DNA from: Crocinitomix algicola
GTDB taxonomy: Bacteria; Bacteroidota; Bacteroidia; Flavobacteriales_D; Crocinitomicaceae
Direction of reading: 5' to 3'
DNA: 64,000 bases
NCBI RefSeq assembly: GCF_001661595.2
Contig: NZ_LYPF02000014.1
Location: forward strand, 1 to 64,000
Part shown: piece after piece, positions 33,842-45,231 of the stretch
Layout of the letters: each line of letters opens with the position of its first letter
Numbering within the stretch: position 1 is the first letter of the stretch
The notes under the pieces: generated by a model
Database searches by the model: none
Told to the model about the DNA's origin: nothing
The model's input: only the letters and a program-made list of their open reading frames with translations
Translations under genes and position numbers: made by a program

Positions 33842-36151
33842 ATGATTAAATCCCTTTTCACAGTTGTACTAGTATCGCTTATGAGTACCGTTTTTGGACA
33901 AGGTACTGTTCGTGGCATCGTAAAAAGTGCCGAGGACGGAAACTCTGTTCCTTTTGCTAAAGTTTTACTTTTAGATACAGATATTTTTGCTTCAACTGAT
34001 GTGGATGGGTTGTTTTCAATGCCTAAAGTTCCTGCGGGTTCTTATACAATTCGAATTTCATCACCACAATTTGAAGTTTACACGCAAGAAATTAGTGTGT
34101 CGACGAATGAAATTACTGAACTTAAAGTCGACCTGGTTGCAGGTAAAACTTTGGAAAAAGTTAATGTTGATTATAAATCCAAAGAAAAGAAAATTGACCC
34201 AGTTGTATCAGTTGTTAAAATTACGCAAAAGGATATTTTAAGAGTTCCGGTTACAGGAGGTGTTTCAGATATTGCAAGTTATTTTCAAACGGTTCCAGGG
34301 GTTGTGAGTACAGGTGATCAAGGAGGTCAAGTTTATGTAAGAGGAGGAACACCAATTCAGAATAAAATTTTATTAGACGGAATGACGATATATAACCCGT
34401 TTCACTCTATTGGATTTTTCTCGGTTTTTGAAACGGATTTAATTAAGTCTGCAGACATATACACAGGAGGATTTAACGCCAAGTATGGAGGTCGAATTTC
34501 TTCAATAATGGATGTGACTTATCGCGATGGAAACAGTAAACGGTTTGGTGGTAAAATTGGTGTATCACCTTTCACTTCAAGTTTATTATTAGAAGGTCCG
34601 TTGTCAAAAGCGAATAATGTTTCATTTGTTTTAGCTGGAAAAGCATCTTTACTTGAGGAAACTTCAAAGGCACTTTATCCTTATATTAATGAAGGAGAAG
34701 GATTGCCATTTAACTTTATGGACTTATATGGAAAGGTTTCAGTAAAAGGTGATGGTTCTAATAAAGTTTCGATGTTTGGGTTTTCTTTCAACGATCAAGT
34801 GACGTATCAAGCGGTTTCTAATTTAAATTGGAACAGTTACGGTGGAGGGGCAAACTTTATTTTTGTTCCTCAAAATTCGGAGCTATTCATGAAAGGCCGC
34901 GTGAATTATTCGAAATATGATATAGCGTTAAAAGAGGAAAACCTTCCTGATAGAACGAGTGGAATTGTCGGAGCGGAAATGGCATTTGATTTCACGTACT
35001 ACCTGCCGGGTAAAAGTAAACTGGATTATGGATTTGGGTTTAATATCTTTAGAACGGAGTTTAAAACATTTAACGAGGTTAATCGCCCTATTGAAGTCAA
35101 TTCAAATACCAATGAGGCGGGTGCATATGTGAGTTATCGCCATGTTTCAAAAAATAGATTGTTTATTCTTGAACCATCAATGCGATTCCAGGCATATTCA
35201 TCTGTTGGTCAAATAACTGCGGAGCCTCGTTTTAGTGGGAAATACAACGTAACGGAAAAGTTTAGACTAAAAGCGGCAGGAGGTTACTTCACTCAAAACT
35301 TTACCAGTACCACTTCAGATCAAGATGTGGTGAATTTATTTTACGGATTCATAACGGCACCAGAAAATATTCCTTCATCTTTAGTGCAACCAGATGGTAA
35401 TGTAAAGGAAATAAGAAACGGATTGCAAAAGGCTTGGCATGCAATTTTTGGAGGAGAGGTTGATCTCTCGCGTAATGTTTCCCTGCAATTTGAGGCCTAT
35501 TATAAATGGTTCACACAAATGACCAATATTAACCGAAATAAAATTTTTGAAGATAATGTTGCAAACTCACAAGAAGATGATATTTATAAAAAGGATTTCA
35601 TTATTGAAAGTGGTCAGGCCTATGGTGGTGATGTGGTTTTAACCTATAACTCGCAAAAATTATACATTTGGGCAGTATACTCTTTAGGGAAAGTAACGCG
35701 TTGGAATGGGTTTAATTATTACTCTCCAGTGTTTGATCGTCGCCATAATATCAATTTAGTGAGCTCGTATACTTTTGGTAAAAAACGTGATTGGGAATTA
35801 ACCGCACGTTGGAACTTAGGATCAGGTTTACCTTTTAGACAAACAATTGGTGTGTACGAAGAACCTGTAGTCACCAACATTAACGATAATTATGTAACGG
35901 GTAACGCTAATGAAATTTCTTTTCTATACGATAGTCAAAATAATGGTCGATTGCCGACTTATCACCGATTTGATTTAAACTTAAAAAAGACATTTGAGGC
36001 GAAAAAATACAAAAACTTAAAGTGGGAGGTAGTAACGGGTGTAACGAACCTGTATAGCCGTGAAAATATTTTTTATGTTAACCGAGTTACTAACGAAAAG
36101 GTTTATCAATTACCAATTATGCCAAGTCTAGCGGTTTCTTTAAAATTTTAG
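33842..36151 (+). CDS. TonB-dependent receptor with carboxypeptidase-like N-terminal domain
   Basis: 769 residues. Signal peptide (LFTVVLVSLMSTVFG). Carboxypeptidase-D regulatory-like domain at about 22-100 (VRGIVKSAEDGNSVPFAKVLL). TonB plug domain from about 125 with QVYVRGGTPIQNKILLDGM and IYTGGFNAKYGGRISS, then a 22-strand-type outer-membrane barrel to the final LAVSLKF. Imports an unknown large ligand using TonB energy. No SusD partner follows, so it is not a typical SusCD glycan locus. Confidence 0.9.
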   Translation: MIKSLFTVVLVSLMSTVFGQGTVRGIVKSAEDGNSVPFAKVLLLDTDIFASTDVDGLFSMPKVPAGSYTIRISSPQFEVYTQEISVSTNEITELKVDLVAGKTLEKVNVDYKSKEKKIDPVVSVVKITQKDILRVPVTGGVSDIASYFQTVPGVVSTGDQGGQVYVRGGTPIQNKILLDGMTIYNPFHSIGFFSVFETDLIKSADIYTGGFNAKYGGRISSIMDVTYRDGNSKRFGGKIGVSPFTSSLLLEGPLSKANNVSFVLAGKASLLEETSKALYPYINEGEGLPFNFMDLYGKVSVKGDGSNKVSMFGFSFNDQVTYQAVSNLNWNSYGGGANFIFVPQNSELFMKGRVNYSKYDIALKEENLPDRTSGIVGAEMAFDFTYYLPGKSKLDYGFGFNIFRTEFKTFNEVNRPIEVNSNTNEAGAYVSYRHVSKNRLFILEPSMRFQAYSSVGQITAEPRFSGKYNVTEKFRLKAAGGYFTQNFTSTTSDQDVVNLFYGFITAPENIPSSLVQPDGNVKEIRNGLQKAWHAIFGGEVDLSRNVSLQFEAYYKWFTQMTNINRNKIFEDNVANSQEDDIYKKDFIIESGQAYGGDVVLTYNSQKLYIWAVYSLGKVTRWNGFNYYSPVFDRRHNINLVSSYTFGKKRDWELTARWNLGSGLPFRQTIGVYEEPVVTNINDNYVTGNANEISFLYDSQNNGRLPTYHRFDLNLKKTFEAKKYKNLKWEVVTGVTNLYSRENIFYVNRVTNEKVYQLPIMPSLAVSLKF

Positions 36152-36207
36152 ACATCTAAAAGATAACCAACGTTACTTTTTGTATTATAAAACAAAGTTT
36201 GCTTACT

Positions 36208-36215
36208 TATATTTG
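36208..36215 (+). promoter_or_regulatory. Bacteroidota -7 element, leaderless start
   Basis: TATATTTG ends 4 bases before the ATG at 36220, with a TTTG 25 bases upstream. A leaderless or one-to-few-base leader mRNA is predicted. Confidence 0.5.
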
Positions 36216-36219
36216 TAAT

Positions 36220-36750
36220 ATGAAACAGGTTTTAGCCTTCATTTTAATTATTATTTCATCCTTTATTTATGCGAATGAATTTCAAGAAATTTTCCCGGAA
36301 AAGGATCGCAAGATTGTATGGAATAGACGTGAAAAATATCCTGCAGCAATCAATTTATATGCACTAGGACCAATTGGATTAATCGGTGTATCATTTGATT
36401 ATTTTATCAATCAAAAACTAAATATCGAAGCTGGAGCAGGTATACGGAGTTTTGAAAATGACCCTGGATTTACGCTGGGTTTAAAGTATAATTTTCTGGG
36501 TAAAACACCGCTCAACTTAACCCCTTACGTAGGTATTTTTAACGGGTTTGAGCCTACTGAAAACAGTATTCGAAATTACAATATTTATATTCCTTTTGGT
36601 TTACATCGTTTAAAAAGAGATCGATTTACATGGAGCGTTGAGGTGGCCTTTCAATATAATGTGTACCGCAAAGACGAATATTTTTTCGGAGGCTTTCGAA
36701 TGGGGTACCGATTCGGATTTAAGAAAAAAGGGTTGTTCAAGAAGAAATAA
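36220..36750 (+). CDS. Probable small outer-membrane beta-barrel protein
   Basis: 176 residues from the ATG at 36220; the upstream in-frame TTG at 36199 falls inside the predicted promoter. Signal peptide (VLAFILIIISSFIYA). The mature protein shows alternating aromatic/glycine strands (YALGPIGLIGVSFDYFI, EAGAGIRSF, FTLGLKYNF, PYVGIFNGF, FFGGFRMGYRFGF), as in 8-strand barrels. Ends in a basic KKKGLFKKK tail, odd for a barrel. Unknown function. Confidence 0.65.
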   Translation: MKQVLAFILIIISSFIYANEFQEIFPEKDRKIVWNRREKYPAAINLYALGPIGLIGVSFDYFINQKLNIEAGAGIRSFENDPGFTLGLKYNFLGKTPLNLTPYVGIFNGFEPTENSIRNYNIYIPFGLHRLKRDRFTWSVEVAFQYNVYRKDEYFFGGFRMGYRFGFKKKGLFKKK

Positions 36751-36798
36751 GCGTTAAAATTTAAACTTAATTTTTTCCATTGCTTGTCTTAGTTTTTT

Positions 36799-36806
36799 TA
36801 TCTTTG
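36799..36806 (+). promoter_or_regulatory. Bacteroidota -7 element before the response regulator
   Basis: TATCTTTG with TTTC 21 bases upstream, 24 bases before the ATG. Confidence 0.55.
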
Positions 36807-36830
36807 TCTTATTAAAAATCATTCTAAATA

Positions 36831-37505
36831 ATGATTAATCTTATACTGGCAGAAGATAATGAATTGGTAAGAATTGGTCTTCGTACGATCTTTAAGGACA
36901 AAGGCGTTCAAATTGTTGGAGAGGCAACGGACTCCGAAGAATTACTCAGCTTAATTAAATCTTTTGATGCGGAAATTGTTTTAATTGACTATACCTCATT
37001 TGGCTTTGAAATAGATGTTATACCTAAAGCTCTTGCTTTACGAAGTAATTTGAAATTCGTTGCTATTACGCCGGTACAATCTGGTCAAACTTTAATTCAT
37101 GCGTTAAAAAGTGGTGTAGTTTCGCACATTAAAAAAGATTGTAGCATTGCAGAAATTGTCGATGCGGTGAACGAAACTGCCAAGGGCAAAAAGTTTTTTT
37201 GCGGTCAGATTCTTGAGACAATCAATAAAGAAGGAATTGATGTTGAAGAATTGGGTGATACAGAATTTTCATGCGAGCCAATAGCTTTATCCCAACGTGA
37301 AATTGAGGTGATAACTTTAATTGCAGAAGGGATGACAAATGTTGAGATTAGCGATAAACTTTTTTTAAGTAAACATACCGTTAACACACACCGAAAGAAT
37401 ATTATGAATAAATTGGGTGTTAAGAATACGGCAGGTATCGTAATGTATGCCGTAAAAGAAAACTTTACAACTCCTAATAAATACCTTTTCTCAACAGACG
37501 AATAA
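36831..37505 (+). CDS. NarL/FixJ-type response regulator
   Basis: 224 residues. Receiver domain 1-125 with E8-D9, phospho-acceptor D53 (VLIDYTS), and K110-region HIKKDC. LuxR-type HTH from about 150 (LSQREIEVITLIAEGMTNVEISDKLFLSKHTVNTHRKNIMNKLGV). Orphan: no kinase gene nearby. It lies alone between outer-membrane and glycosyltransferase genes. Confidence 0.9.
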   Translation: MINLILAEDNELVRIGLRTIFKDKGVQIVGEATDSEELLSLIKSFDAEIVLIDYTSFGFEIDVIPKALALRSNLKFVAITPVQSGQTLIHALKSGVVSHIKKDCSIAEIVDAVNETAKGKKFFCGQILETINKEGIDVEELGDTEFSCEPIALSQREIEVITLIAEGMTNVEISDKLFLSKHTVNTHRKNIMNKLGVKNTAGIVMYAVKENFTTPNKYLFSTDE

Positions 37506-37559
37506 ATTTTTAATCGTTGTTTTTTATTATTTTGGTGCTTTATATAACCCTTCAAAGCA

Positions 37560-38990
37560 TTGATAAATTACCTTAAAAATCCACTGATTAATTATACCTT
37601 ACTAATAGGTTTAATTTTTATATTAATTATTCTTAAAATAGGTAGTTTCCATATGCGTTTATGGGACGAGTCTATATTTGCTGTTAACACATTTGAAATG
37701 TTGGAAAATGGCCAGTATTTTTCATTGTACTATAATGGTTCACCAGATCTATTTAATACGAAACCGCCTCTTCTTAATTGGCTACAAATATTATCCGTTC
37801 AACTTTTAGGTTATAATGAGTTTGCTTTACGATTACCCTCAGGTTTAGCAGCAGGAGGGACTGTATTAGTCTTGTTTACATTTTTAAAACAGTATTTTTC
37901 ACTCCATTACGCTTGGATTGCAGCATTAATTTTACTTTCTGCTCCGGGTTTTATTGGATATCATACGGCACGAACAGGAGATACTGATTCGCTTTTGACC
38001 TTTATGTTAACACTTTCCATTCTTCAATTCCTCTCATTTTTAATGAATCAAAATAAAAGTGCAGTTTATTGGACAATGTTTTTCTTAACCTTGGCGTTCT
38101 TAACAAAATTACATGCAGCATTTTTATTTTTACCCGCTTACTTGTTCATCCTAATCATTCAAAAAAAGCTCAAAACCTTTTTTATGAATGTTCAATTTCT
38201 TCTTGGAATTTTGACTTTTATTGGGGTGTGTGGAACTGTTTTATACATAAGAGAGCTACAAACTCCCGGTTATTTTACTCAAATAATATTCAAAGATGCA
38301 GGCCGATTATTTCATGAGTTCGATACACACGGTGGCCCTTTTTATTTTTATTTAGACAAGCTTTTTAGTCAACGGTATGGTTGGTGGATGATTTGCTTTT
38401 TAGGAGGTTTGCTTTTGACAGTGATGAACAAAAAATGTAAGGAGCGAATTGTACTTATTCCTTTATTGATAATGGTTTTTACCTATTTATTAATTATTAG
38501 TTTTTCCGCCACCAAATTAATTTGGTACGACATGCCTTTGTATCCTTTATTGGCGATTGTATCTGCTTTCCCGATTGTTTATTTCTTAAATCATTTGGGC
38601 ATTCAATCAAGGCAATCATCATTTATTGTTGGAGTGTTTTTTTTCTATCCATTATTTTTAATGTTTAGAACGTCTCAGAATAACTCAATTGAAATTGGTG
38701 ATCGTAGGGTAGAAGCCAATGAAATGTTTTTGTATGAAGCTTTTAAGTTCAATCGAAACATGGATAATGTTAAGGTGCTATATCACGGATGGAATGGCTC
38801 TCTATTATTCTATAAATATAAATTTAGCACCATCAACCAACATATTGAATTGCACACAGATTTGGAAGCCATAAAGAAAGGAGACCGTGTTTTGGTTAAG
38901 GATTTGAAATTAATTGAGCACCTCAGAAGAAATTTTCATTTAACAGAACTTAGTCGAGGAGAATATGCTCGTATGTATAGGTTAGAATAA
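37560..38990 (+). CDS. Glycosyltransferase family 39 / ArnT-like membrane protein
   Basis: 476 residues with about 11-12 membrane helices. Start is a TTG at 37560; an in-frame stop lies just upstream, and the next ATG would remove the first helix. RLWDES near residue 32, NTKPPLLNW and GEYNEFALRLP-like segments are typical of the GT-C PMT/ArnT fold, with the catalytic acidic residue expected in WDES. It transfers a sugar from a polyprenyl carrier on the outer face of the inner membrane; acceptor unknown. Confidence 0.82.
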   Translation: MINYLKNPLINYTLLIGLIFILIILKIGSFHMRLWDESIFAVNTFEMLENGQYFSLYYNGSPDLFNTKPPLLNWLQILSVQLLGYNEFALRLPSGLAAGGTVLVLFTFLKQYFSLHYAWIAALILLSAPGFIGYHTARTGDTDSLLTFMLTLSILQFLSFLMNQNKSAVYWTMFFLTLAFLTKLHAAFLFLPAYLFILIIQKKLKTFFMNVQFLLGILTFIGVCGTVLYIRELQTPGYFTQIIFKDAGRLFHEFDTHGGPFYFYLDKLFSQRYGWWMICFLGGLLLTVMNKKCKERIVLIPLLIMVFTYLLIISFSATKLIWYDMPLYPLLAIVSAFPIVYFLNHLGIQSRQSSFIVGVFFFYPLFLMFRTSQNNSIEIGDRRVEANEMFLYEAFKFNRNMDNVKVLYHGWNGSLLFYKYKFSTINQHIELHTDLEAIKKGDRVLVKDLKLIEHLRRNFHLTELSRGEYARMYRLE

Positions 38991-38994
38991 AAAA

Positions 38995-39018
38995 ACGGGA
39001 GAACAATTGTCCCCCCGT
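38995..39018 (-). terminator. Terminator after gdhA
   Basis: Read on the minus strand: stem ACGGGGGG / TCTCCCGT with wobble pairs, internal ACAATTGT, then a run of eight T residues. May also act weakly on the plus strand. Confidence 0.6.
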
Positions 39019-39048
39019 CTAATTTTGAATTTGAATATTATAGTGTGT

Positions 39049-40425
<1,377 letters not shown>

Positions 40426-40435
40426 TTATAGCTAG

Positions 40436-40443
40436 CAAATTTA
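40436..40443 (-). promoter_or_regulatory. Bacteroidota -7 element before gdhA
   Basis: Minus strand reads TAAATTTG, 28 bases before the start codon. Confidence 0.4.
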
Positions 40444-40648
40444 GATATTTTTTAATAAGAAACAGAACGTCTTTGTTTTATTTTAAGCAAATATTCTTAC
40501 TCTTTCAATTAAAGGTCAGCATAGGCAAGGTATCCCACGTTTATTGTTCCTCAAATGATGGGTTTTTTAGACTCAAAATTCAACCTAAATAGCCAAAATT
40601 ACGTCTCTTTCAAGAAAGATTTGTCCTTAATTTTCTTAAATTGCACTT

Positions 40649-43600
40649 ATGGATTTTTTGCGCGTTTTCATACTCTACTTTATACTTAGTATACCCGTTT
40701 TGGGATTGACGCAAGAAGTGTCAACGCCAAAAGGAAATTTTAAATTTTTTGAAAACAAAGGACAGTGGCCAAACGGTGTATTCTATCGCGCAAAACTTAA
40801 TGCGGGGAATATTTGGTTAGAACAAGGAAGAGTGCTCTATCACTTTATGGATTATTCGAATGTGCAACACCAACATATCGGACACAATCATCATCATAAA
40901 AACGAAGATTTAACTTTTAAACAAGATTTAATCGCAGTAAATTTTGTCGGATCGAATGAAAAAGTAGAAACAAAAACAAAATATCCCACAAAAGAATATC
41001 ATAATTACTTTTTAGGTAATGTTCCAGAGAGGTGGGCTTCTGAGGTTTATGGGTTTCATCATGTAGAATATCAAGAATTGTATCCCGGCATTAACCTTCG
41101 GTTTTTTGAGCAAAATGAGCAATTAAAATACGAGTTTCATCTGGCGCCATTTGCAAATTCATCCTTGATAAAAATGACTTATGATGGCGCGGAAAAAATC
41201 AAAGTAACGAAAGAAGGAAATTTATTAATACAATCTAATATTGGGGTAATTCGTGAAAAAAAACCTTTTGCGTATCAAATAAAAAATGGTCGTATTGTTG
41301 AAGTGAAGTGTCAGTTTAATTTAACAAATAATCAAGTCACCTATGCTTTGGGTGAGTACGATCATAACCTCGAATTAATTATAGATCCCGAGTTAATTTT
41401 CTCTACTTATAGCGGTGCGGATTCTGATAATTTTGGAATGACGGCGACGTATGCATACGATGGGAAAGGGTATAGTGGAGGTACGATTTATGGAAACTCA
41501 TACCCTGCTCCGGCCCCAGGTTGGAATACCTCACCTTATATTGATGTTTTTGACGTGAGCGGAGCCACAACCGATGTTTTTATCTCGAAGTATTCTGCCG
41601 ATGGTACTTCCATGATATGGACGAATTTTATTGGGGGTGGTGACAATACTCAAGGCACAGAAACTGTACATAGTTTAGTTTGCGATAAAGAAAATAATAT
41701 CTTCCTCTATGGCGCTACGTCTAGCACAGATTTTCCAATCGAAGGTGGATTTCAAACTGAGCATGGTGGAGGCAGCTTATTAACGATATCTTCGAATGGT
41801 GCGCGCTTTGGTTCTCAAGGTACAGATATATACGTAGCCAAAATTAGTTCGGACGGTATGAATTTATTGGGCTCTACATATATTGGCGGTAGTGCTAATG
41901 ATGGGGTGAATTATAATATTTCGGGAGGAACATATCCGCCCGCTAATTACGACTCCTTAAGCTATAATTATGGGGATCAATTTAGAGGTGAAATAATGGT
42001 AGATTCGTTAGGATTTGTTTTTGTTACTTCCAGCACATGGTCCGACGACTTTCCAGTTGAAAGCGGATTCCAAATGACGAGTGGAGGTCATCTGGATGCA
42101 GTGATCTTTAAATTGTCTGATGATTTTTCTAGTCTTGTTTGGTCTTCTTATTTTGGAGGGAGTGAAAATGATGCCGGATATTCTGTTAAACTAGATTCTA
42201 GTTATAATGTCGTGTTTGCGGGCGGGACGTCTTCTAGTGATTTATTAGGTACTGCCGGAGGAATTCAACCCACTTATAATGGAGGGATAACGGATGGGTT
42301 TATTTGCAAAATCCCCGAGGAAGGCGATGTTATTCTTCAGTCAAGTTTTATCGGTACAAGTGATTATGATCAAGTATTTTTTGTCGAGATTGATCGTTGG
42401 GACAACGTTTATTTGCTTGGACAAAGTTTAGGGGCAATGCCCGTTAGCGCAGATGTTTATTCAAACCCTGGAAGTTCTCAATTCATATGGAAACTGAATT
42501 CGGATTTAAACTCAATAGAATACTCCACTGTGTTTGGGAATGGCTCTAGTACAACAGACATATCACCTTCCGCTTTTTTAGTCGATGTTTGTGGAAATGT
42601 TTATGTCTCAGGTTGGGGAGGAAATATTTTAACAGGAGTTTCCACCTTAGGCATGCCAACCACTGACGATGCTTTTGACGAGGATCCGGGATTAGGCTTC
42701 AACTTTTATATGATTGTTTTTGAACGGAATCTAGAAGACATTCTTTATGCAACGTATATGGGAGGAGATGAGTCACGTGCACACGTTGATGGAGGCACAT
42801 CTCGTTTTGATAGTTATGGTATTGTTTATCAGTCGGTGTGTGGCGGTTGTGGTGGGTTTAGCGATTTTCCGGCAACGGCGGGAGCTTGGTCTGAAATCAA
42901 TGAAAGTGACCGATGTAATAATGTGCTTTATAAGTTCGATTTTGAAATAGTTCCAGTGGCAAAATTTGAAGTTGATTTATTAGAAGGATGCGCACCGCTT
43001 ACATTAACTTTTGACAATGAAAGTAATGATACTGTCAATTTTAGTTGGGATTTCGGTCCTGGCAGTGAAATTATAGAGGATGGAGTAAATCCAACAGTTC
43101 TTTTTGATGAACCTGGTGTATACGAAGTCGTACTTTCCATAACGGATACCATTTGTAATTTAACCGACACAGCAGTAAAGCTAATTACCGTTTATGACGA
43201 ATTACAACTTGAAATTCCGAATGACACCATTGTTTGTGATGTCTTTGATTTTGAATATGTTGCGAATTCTTATGGCACAGCGATTTCATTCGAATGGTCT
43301 GAGTCACTTGATTTTGGAACATTATTGAACGATCACGATATGGATTCGTCAATCAGTGTAAATCCTGTAGAGTCTACAACCTATTACATTCGAGCATCAA
43401 ATGGTTGGGAATTATGTGATATAATAGATTCAGTAACCGTGTTTTTTGTGGATGGAAGTATTGATGTTTTGGGAGATACAACTATTTGCCTCGGAGATAC
43501 AACGATTTTACAAGCCATAAATTTATTGCCAGAAATTGGAATAGATTTTGACTGGTCACCGAACGAATATATTATTTACGAAGAGGATGGATTGGCATTA

Positions 43601-44218
43601 GCCGTCCCACCAACCTCAATGTACTTCTACCTCACAGCGGTCTCAGAATTAGGATGTACGCTACTTGATTCTGTTTGGGTAGAAGTTCAGAGCATAGACT
43701 TATCAGCGGTTTATGCTACCGCAACTCCAGAAATTGTTCCAGAAGGAGGCACAACGACATTAGAGGCATTTCCAACAGGTTTCGATTATCAATGGTTTCC
43801 TCCAGATGGGCTTTCCAATCCGTATGACCGTATAACGAATGCAGTTGTGAATCAGGACAGGACTTATACAGTGATTATGGATGATGGAGTTTGTGGAGCG
43901 ATGACCACGGTTTCTGTTACGACGTACGAATTTGTTTGTGGTGATGTTTATGTGTTCGTACCATCCGCCTTCTCACCAAATAATGATGGTGAAAATGATA
44001 AACTATTTGTGCGGGGACAAAACTTGGAAAAAATTAATTTAAAGGTTTTTGATCGTTGGGGCGAACTAGTTTTTGAAACCACTGATCAAGGTGTGGGTTG
44101 GGATGGCACGTTTAAAGGTGAAAATGTTGATCCGGATGTTTATGTCTATCATTTACAAGTGATTTGTTTTGATGGTCAAGAAAATTTAATCAAAGGAAAT
44201 GTTACGGTTTTAAGATAA
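40649..44218 (+). CDS. Large T9SS substrate: DUF7948, SBBP-type repeats, PKD, type B sorting domain
   Basis: 1189 residues. Signal peptide (VFILYFILSIPVLGLTQ). N-terminal DUF7948-like domain, about 30-250 (FFENKGQWPNGVFYRA, YPGINLRFFEQN). Then 250-770 holds beta-propeller-like SBBP repeats, each with (V/L)-x-K-x-S-x-DG and Y-x-GG-S/N-x-x-D segments. A PKD domain lies near 775-850 (FSWDFG), two further Ig-like units follow, and the C-terminal 85 residues are a gliding-motility type B domain (FVPSAFSPNNDGENDKLFV, VFDRWGELVF, GWDGTF, KGNVTVLR). Predicted to be exported by the type IX system. SprF follows by 4 bases, as is typical for type B substrates. Confidence 0.9.
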   Translation: MDFLRVFILYFILSIPVLGLTQEVSTPKGNFKFFENKGQWPNGVFYRAKLNAGNIWLEQGRVLYHFMDYSNVQHQHIGHNHHHKNEDLTFKQDLIAVNFVGSNEKVETKTKYPTKEYHNYFLGNVPERWASEVYGFHHVEYQELYPGINLRFFEQNEQLKYEFHLAPFANSSLIKMTYDGAEKIKVTKEGNLLIQSNIGVIREKKPFAYQIKNGRIVEVKCQFNLTNNQVTYALGEYDHNLELIIDPELIFSTYSGADSDNFGMTATYAYDGKGYSGGTIYGNSYPAPAPGWNTSPYIDVFDVSGATTDVFISKYSADGTSMIWTNFIGGGDNTQGTETVHSLVCDKENNIFLYGATSSTDFPIEGGFQTEHGGGSLLTISSNGARFGSQGTDIYVAKISSDGMNLLGSTYIGGSANDGVNYNISGGTYPPANYDSLSYNYGDQFRGEIMVDSLGFVFVTSSTWSDDFPVESGFQMTSGGHLDAVIFKLSDDFSSLVWSSYFGGSENDAGYSVKLDSSYNVVFAGGTSSSDLLGTAGGIQPTYNGGITDGFICKIPEEGDVILQSSFIGTSDYDQVFFVEIDRWDNVYLLGQSLGAMPVSADVYSNPGSSQFIWKLNSDLNSIEYSTVFGNGSSTTDISPSAFLVDVCGNVYVSGWGGNILTGVSTLGMPTTDDAFDEDPGLGFNFYMIVFERNLEDILYATYMGGDESRAHVDGGTSRFDSYGIVYQSVCGGCGGFSDFPATAGAWSEINESDRCNNVLYKFDFEIVPVAKFEVDLLEGCAPLTLTFDNESNDTVNFSWDFGPGSEIIEDGVNPTVLFDEPGVYEVVLSITDTICNLTDTAVKLITVYDELQLEIPNDTIVCDVFDFEYVANSYGTAISFEWSESLDFGTLLNDHDMDSSISVNPVESTTYYIRASNGWELCDIIDSVTVFFVDGSIDVLGDTTICLGDTTILQAINLLPEIGIDFDWSPNEYIIYEEDGLALAVPPTSMYFYLTAVSELGCTLLDSVWVEVQSIDLSAVYATATPEIVPEGGTTTLEAFPTGFDYQWFPPDGLSNPYDRITNAVVNQDRTYTVIMDDGVCGAMTTVSVTTYEFVCGDVYVFVPSAFSPNNDGENDKLFVRGQNLEKINLKVFDRWGELVFETTDQGVGWDGTFKGENVDPDVYVYHLQVICFDGQENLIKGNVTVLR

Positions 44219-44222
44219 GTTT

Positions 44223-45227
44223 TTGGAGAAGTTTTTTTGCATATTACTAACGGTGTTAAGCTTGTCTTTGAGAGCTCAGGATATCCATTTTTCGCAATTT
44301 TACAGTAGTCCTGTGCAGTTAAATCCTGCTCTTACGGGAAATTTTGAAGGAGATTGGCGATTTTCTGGAAACCAACGGAGTCAATGGCGCTCAGTCAGTC
44401 GACCTTTTAACACCTTTGGGTTTTCGGCGGAAAATAGAGAAGGACGGGTAATTCCAGGACTTCTTTTTGGGGCTAATTTTTTTCATGATGCTGCCGGTGA
44501 TGGGAATTATAGAACTTTTGAATTGAATGTTACAAGTAGCTATGAATATTTTCTCCCCGGTGATTCTGCCCATAAAATAACGCCAGGAATTCAGGTCGGT
44601 TTTAATCACAGGAGAATTGATTTTTCTCAATTGAGTTTTGATAACCAATTCAACGGATTTTATTACGATGCTTCTTTGCCAACAAACGAGAATTTATTAA
44701 CGAATAATCGAACAGGGTTAAATTTAGCTTTGGGCGTAATATACAGTTATCAAGTCGATAAAAGGAATCAGTTCACAGCTGGAATTGGGTGGTTTAACTT
44801 ATCTAAAAAAGGACAAAGTTTTTATGAAGATCAAACCATTGTAAGAGATAAAAGAGTCGTGCTGCATGGTAAAGGAATTTATGAGTTGAACTTTGAATGG
44901 GATTTGCAACCTGGTTTTATGATGCAGTTTCAAGGGAAATTTAATGAAGTCGTTTTGGGATCAAACATCCGCTATATTTATAAAGATAAAAGAGGGGAAT
45001 ATTTTGCCCCTTATGCTGGCATGTGGTTCAGAAATAAAGATGCGGTCAATTTGGTAGTCGGAGCGTATTATAATCAGTGGATTGCAGGAGTAAGTTATGA
45101 TGTAAACTTCTCACAATTGGCTCCAGCAAGCAGGGTAAGAGGGGGCTTAGAGTTTTCTTTGCAATATATACTGCATATCTTCAGGCCTAAAGTGATTCAG
45201 CACCGTGTTTGTCCTGATTATTTATAG
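44223..45227 (+). CDS. PorP/SprF family T9SS outer-membrane protein
   Basis: 334 residues from a TTG start at 44223, 4 bases after the stop of the giant protein. Signal peptide ILLTVLSLSLRAQD followed by IHFSQFYSSPVQLNPALTGNF, the N-terminal signature of the family, then a predicted barrel. SprF-like proteins work with the type IX system to place type B substrates, and each is often encoded next to its own substrate, as here. Confidence 0.92.
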   Translation: MEKFFCILLTVLSLSLRAQDIHFSQFYSSPVQLNPALTGNFEGDWRFSGNQRSQWRSVSRPFNTFGFSAENREGRVIPGLLFGANFFHDAAGDGNYRTFELNVTSSYEYFLPGDSAHKITPGIQVGFNHRRIDFSQLSFDNQFNGFYYDASLPTNENLLTNNRTGLNLALGVIYSYQVDKRNQFTAGIGWFNLSKKGQSFYEDQTIVRDKRVVLHGKGIYELNFEWDLQPGFMMQFQGKFNEVVLGSNIRYIYKDKRGEYFAPYAGMWFRNKDAVNLVVGAYYNQWIAGVSYDVNFSQLAPASRVRGGLEFSLQYILHIFRPKVIQHRVCPDYL

Positions 45228-45231
45228 TACA

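Noticed and set aside
45205-45231. GTG start for the TPR-PD40-OmpA gene overlapping sprF
   Set aside because: The ATG at 45232, 5 bases after the sprF stop, gives a better signal peptide.
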